Below are positions 5,726-7,867 of a DNA stretch of 7,867 nt, in pieces. Source of the stretch: Pyrinomonadaceae bacterium (GTDB lineage Bacteria; Acidobacteriota; Blastocatellia; Pyrinomonadales; Pyrinomonadaceae); the NCBI GenBank assembly GCA_013812565.1, contig JACCTF010000440.1:1-7867 (forward strand), given 5' to 3'. The notes below the pieces were generated by a model. The model did not search any database and was not told the DNA's origin. It saw only the letters and a list, made by a program, of their open reading frames with translations. Each line of letters begins with the position of its first letter. Positions within the stretch are counted from its first letter, which is position 1. Position numbers and translations under genes: made by a program.

Positions 5726-5726
5726 T
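5692..5726. repeat. Five degenerate tandem heptamers (CCCACTG type)
   Basis: On the plus strand the units are cccactg (5692), cccactg (5699), ctcactg (5706), cctactg (5713) and cccactt (5720). A related run in opposite orientation (agtgggc, agcgggc, ggtgagc) starts at 5611. They resemble the short tandemly repeated heptamers known from cyanobacteria. The array spans the stop codon of the P450. Confidence 0.85.
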
Positions 5727-7080
5727 TCTCCAGTTTCATCAGCATGCCGTGTTTCGGACGAAGCGTAATCAGCGGGTGTATGTCAACCGGATGACCGGGC
5801 ACGAGTCGCATGCGCCACTTCTGCGCCAGCGTGGCGAGCAGGAGCGCGCCTTCCATGAGCGCGAAGCCTTCGCCGATGCAGCGGCGCGGCCCGCCGCCGA
5901 ATGGAAAGTAAGCGAACTGTGGCCGCTCCCCTTTCGCTTCCGGCGTCCACCGTTCAGGGTCGAAGCGGAACGGATCAGGATAATAGCGTTCGTCGTGATG
6001 CATTACGTATTGGCTGAGCAGAACAAGCGACCCGGCGGGCACCATATAGCCGCCGACTTCCGTGTCACTGATCGCTAGACGCCCGACGGTCCAGGCCGGC
6101 GGGTAGAGGCGCATTGCTTCGCTTAGGATCATCTCGGTGTAGCGAAGCTGCGGAATGTCTTCGTCCGAAGGCGGCTTACCCCCGAGCACGCGGTCGAGTT
6201 CCTCGTGCAATTTTATTTCTGCTTCCGGGTGCGCGGACAACAGGTACCACGTCCACGTCAGCCAGTTGGCGGTGGTCTCGTGTCCGGCGAGAAAGATTGT
6301 CAGCGCTTCATCGCGCAACTGCTCGTCGGTCATCCCGCCGCTTCCTTCTTCATCATCCTGCGCCATCAGCAGCATCGAGAGAAGGTCGCCGTGATCCCGC
6401 TTGCTTCGTCGTCGCTCCTCAATGATGCGGTAGATGACTCGATCAAGTTCGTCCTTCGCCTCACGAAAGCGGCGCACGGGTGGCAGCAGCGGCACAAATT
6501 CCAGCAGTTCGGTATAGGGAAGCAGCAGCAAGCGAAACTGCTTCATGATTTTTGTCAGCGCCTGGCCGACCCCTTCGGCGTCAGACTCAACATCCGTATC
6601 GAACAGAGTCTTCCCGACGATCGCCAGCGTCAGCTTGCTCATCTCGTGTGCGATGTCGAGCGACGTTCCCACTTGCCAGCGTTCACTAAAGCGCTCTGCG
6701 TAGTCAACCATCACGCGCGCATAAGTGCTAATGCGCTGCCGGTGAAAAGCCGGTTGCGCGAGTCGCCGCTGCCGCCGGTGCGCAGCGCCTTCGCTTGTCA
6801 GTAATCCTTCGCCGAGCAGACGCTTTGAGCGTTGCAAGGCGCGCCCCTTCATGAAGTTCTCATGACGAGTCACAAGCACGTCTTTGATGAAGTCAGGATG
6901 GTTAAGCAGATAGGCGGGCTGCGGGCCAAGTCGAAAATAAGATATGTCGCCATAGTTACGGGCGACCTTCATAAGAAAGTTGATGGGGCGGAGTTGGAAG
7001 GCGAGGAGATGCCCGCCGGGTACGAGAGTCTTCGGACCCGGCGGACGAACGATCTTTGACTTTGGCACTGCGACGCTCAA
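5707..7080 (-). CDS. Cytochrome P450, soluble bacterial type
   Basis: A haem-thiolate monooxygenase of 457 residues with no membrane anchor. Marks in order: Pro-rich N-terminus (PPGPKTLVPGG, 13-23); C-helix HRRQR (101-105), where His replaces the usual Trp of WxxxR; I-helix AGHETT (265-270) with the acid-Thr pair for O2 activation; ExxR at 321-324 (EAMR); FDPERW (373-378); and haem loop FGGGPRRCIG (394-403) with Cys401 as the axial ligand. All catalytic elements are intact. The style resembles bacterial P450s related to CYP110 or the CYP4 clan, which often hydroxylate fatty acids or terpenoids, but the substrate cannot be read. No redox partner is encoded nearby. The start is non-ATG: TTG at 7080 directly follows an in-frame TAA, with GTG at 7068 as the alternative; neither has a good ribosome binding site. 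The C-terminal residues VGSRQ and the stop come from heptamer repeats. Confidence 0.95.
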   Translation of the reverse strand: MSVAVPKSKIVRPPGPKTLVPGGHLLAFQLRPINFLMKVARNYGDISYFRLGPQPAYLLNHPDFIKDVLVTRHENFMKGRALQRSKRLLGEGLLTSEGAAHRRQRRLAQPAFHRQRISTYARVMVDYAERFSERWQVGTSLDIAHEMSKLTLAIVGKTLFDTDVESDAEGVGQALTKIMKQFRLLLLPYTELLEFVPLLPPVRRFREAKDELDRVIYRIIEERRRSKRDHGDLLSMLLMAQDDEEGSGGMTDEQLRDEALTIFLAGHETTANWLTWTWYLLSAHPEAEIKLHEELDRVLGGKPPSDEDIPQLRYTEMILSEAMRLYPPAWTVGRLAISDTEVGGYMVPAGSLVLLSQYVMHHDERYYPDPFRFDPERWTPEAKGERPQFAYFPFGGGPRRCIGEGFALMEGALLLATLAQKWRMRLVPGHPVDIHPLITLRPKHGMLMKLEKVGSRQ

Positions 7081-7106
7081 TTAACTTTTGATTTTCATCG
7101 AAGAGC

Positions 7107-7832
7107 TTACTTGTGATCTTCGTCTAATTGCCGGAGCGAGTCGAGGATGAGGTTTGTATTGCTGGCGGCTTTGATCGTGACGGGGAATTCCTGCGCTGTT
7201 CTCTCAAAGTCGAACTTGCCGCTCGTTGTTTCGATAATGCGGCGAAAAGCTTCCTGACCTTCGACTTCTCCGCTCGCCGCGCCCACGATGAGCCCATGAT
7301 TAAAGAGAATGCGCCCCTGTGCTTCAACACCTTCAATGGTGAGCGCACCCGTCAGACGCGCATTCTCTAAGACCTGCACTGCATCGAAAATGCTTATTGC
7401 TGCCAGATCTCCGGCGAGCGTAGTTGAACGTGGAGACGTATCTTCGCTGCTTGGTTGCGTGTCTACCCGGCCAGCCGCGTTAAGGTCTGGGCGGCGAGCG
7501 CGACGAATCGCTTCAAGGCCGGGAGTAATGGAGATGCGCGGATCAAGCTGTTTAGCTTCCAGCAAACGCTCATAGGCGGCTTCGAAATCTTCCCGCGCGA
7601 TATAAAGATTAGCGAGTGCTAAACATTGCCTGGCCGCTTCTTCAGGGTGTTTATAAACGGCGATTTCGCGTAGCCGCTCGCGCAACTTGACGGAGCGCGG
7701 GTAATGCTCAATCGCACTGCGAAGCCGTTTGATCGCTTTCTGCGGAGCTTTGTACTTAACAAATAGATCGGCATCGAGCAGCGCCGTCTCAACATCTTCA
7801 TTATGTTCTTTGTGGCCGTCCGCGTCGCTCAT
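7107..7832 (-). CDS. TPR protein with C-terminal DUF4388 (PATAN-like) domain
   Basis: 241 residues from ATG at 7832. The N-terminal half (about 17-115) is helical and TPR-like: LLDADLFVKYKAPQKAIKRL, then LALANLYIAREDFEAAYERL with the typical small/large residue spacing. A polar linker (about 117-140) follows, then a DUF4388 domain (about 139-212): LAGDLAAISIFDAVQVLENARLTGALTI, GRILFNHGLIVGAASG, EAFRRIIETTSGKFDF. DUF4388 domains occur in signalling and gliding proteins and are thought to mediate protein contacts; there is no enzyme motif and no signal peptide, so a cytoplasmic scaffold is likely. ATG at 7832 is preferred over GTG at 7841 because GGGGTG lies 6 bases upstream of it. The P450 begins 26 bases after its stop, so the two may be cotranscribed, though no functional link is known. 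Confidence 0.87.
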   Translation of the reverse strand: MSDADGHKEHNEDVETALLDADLFVKYKAPQKAIKRLRSAIEHYPRSVKLRERLREIAVYKHPEEAARQCLALANLYIAREDFEAAYERLLEAKQLDPRISITPGLEAIRRARRPDLNAAGRVDTQPSSEDTSPRSTTLAGDLAAISIFDAVQVLENARLTGALTIEGVEAQGRILFNHGLIVGAASGEVEGQEAFRRIIETTSGKFDFERTAQEFPVTIKAASNTNLILDSLRQLDEDHK

Positions 7833-7838
7833 GAATTT

Positions 7839-7844
7839 CACCCC
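7839..7844 (-). promoter_or_regulatory. Ribosome binding site deciding the start of the DUF4388 gene
   Basis: The minus strand reads GGGGTG, 6 bases before ATG at 7832. It overlaps the in-frame GTG at 7841, which makes that GTG an unlikely start. Confidence 0.5.
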
Positions 7845-7867
7845 GGGTCTTCCGAGTGACCCAGCGC

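Noticed and set aside
6205..6804. Long plus-strand open frame (199 codons) opposite the P450
   Set aside because: It is antisense to a P450 with all motifs intact, has no recognisable domain, and is a typical shadow of a GC-rich coding strand.

Overview
The window (about 56% GC by eye) carries genes on the minus strand only. It reads like ordinary chromosome from a Gram-negative, diaminopimelate-using bacterium. The closest match by feel is Acidobacteriota, class Blastocatellia. That placement is an inference from protein style and gene mix (TPR-DUF4388 protein, soluble P450, Trm112 protein next to a family 9 glycosyltransferase, RfaE1 kinase, S13 carboxypeptidase, DUF6438 protein, heptamer tandem repeats); there is no marker gene to prove it.

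In the order of transcription, from right to left: a TPR plus DUF4388 protein (7832-7107) is followed 26 bases later by a cytochrome P450 (7080-5707). The last codons and stop of the P450 lie inside a run of degenerate 7-bp repeats. A gap of about 200 bases follows, holding a 24-bp imperfect inverted repeat. Then comes a tight four-gene cluster: Trm112-like zinc-ribbon protein (5510-5283), GT9 heptosyltransferase-like protein (5281-4106), RfaE1-type heptose-7-phosphate kinase (4091-3090) and D-Ala-D-Ala carboxypeptidase/endopeptidase (about 3073-1256). The gaps inside this cluster are 1, 14 and about 16 bases, so it is probably one transcript joining lipopolysaccharide inner-core synthesis with peptidoglycan processing. 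Below it lie a secreted DUF6438 protein interrupted by one in-frame TAA (1172-633) and the first 189 codons of diaminopimelate epimerase (567 to beyond the left edge).

I do not see a new defence, mobile or biosynthetic system. The parts that deserve a second look are small. A MITE-like insertion of about 154 bp, with near-perfect inverted repeats and a possible 6-bp target duplication, sits in the leader of the carboxypeptidase gene and obscures its start. The DUF6438 reading frame is broken by one nonsense codon. DapF has Ser where the first catalytic Cys is expected. Heptamer repeats form the P450 C-terminus and half of a larger inverted repeat. No tRNA, rRNA, CRISPR array or convincing sigma-70 promoter was found.
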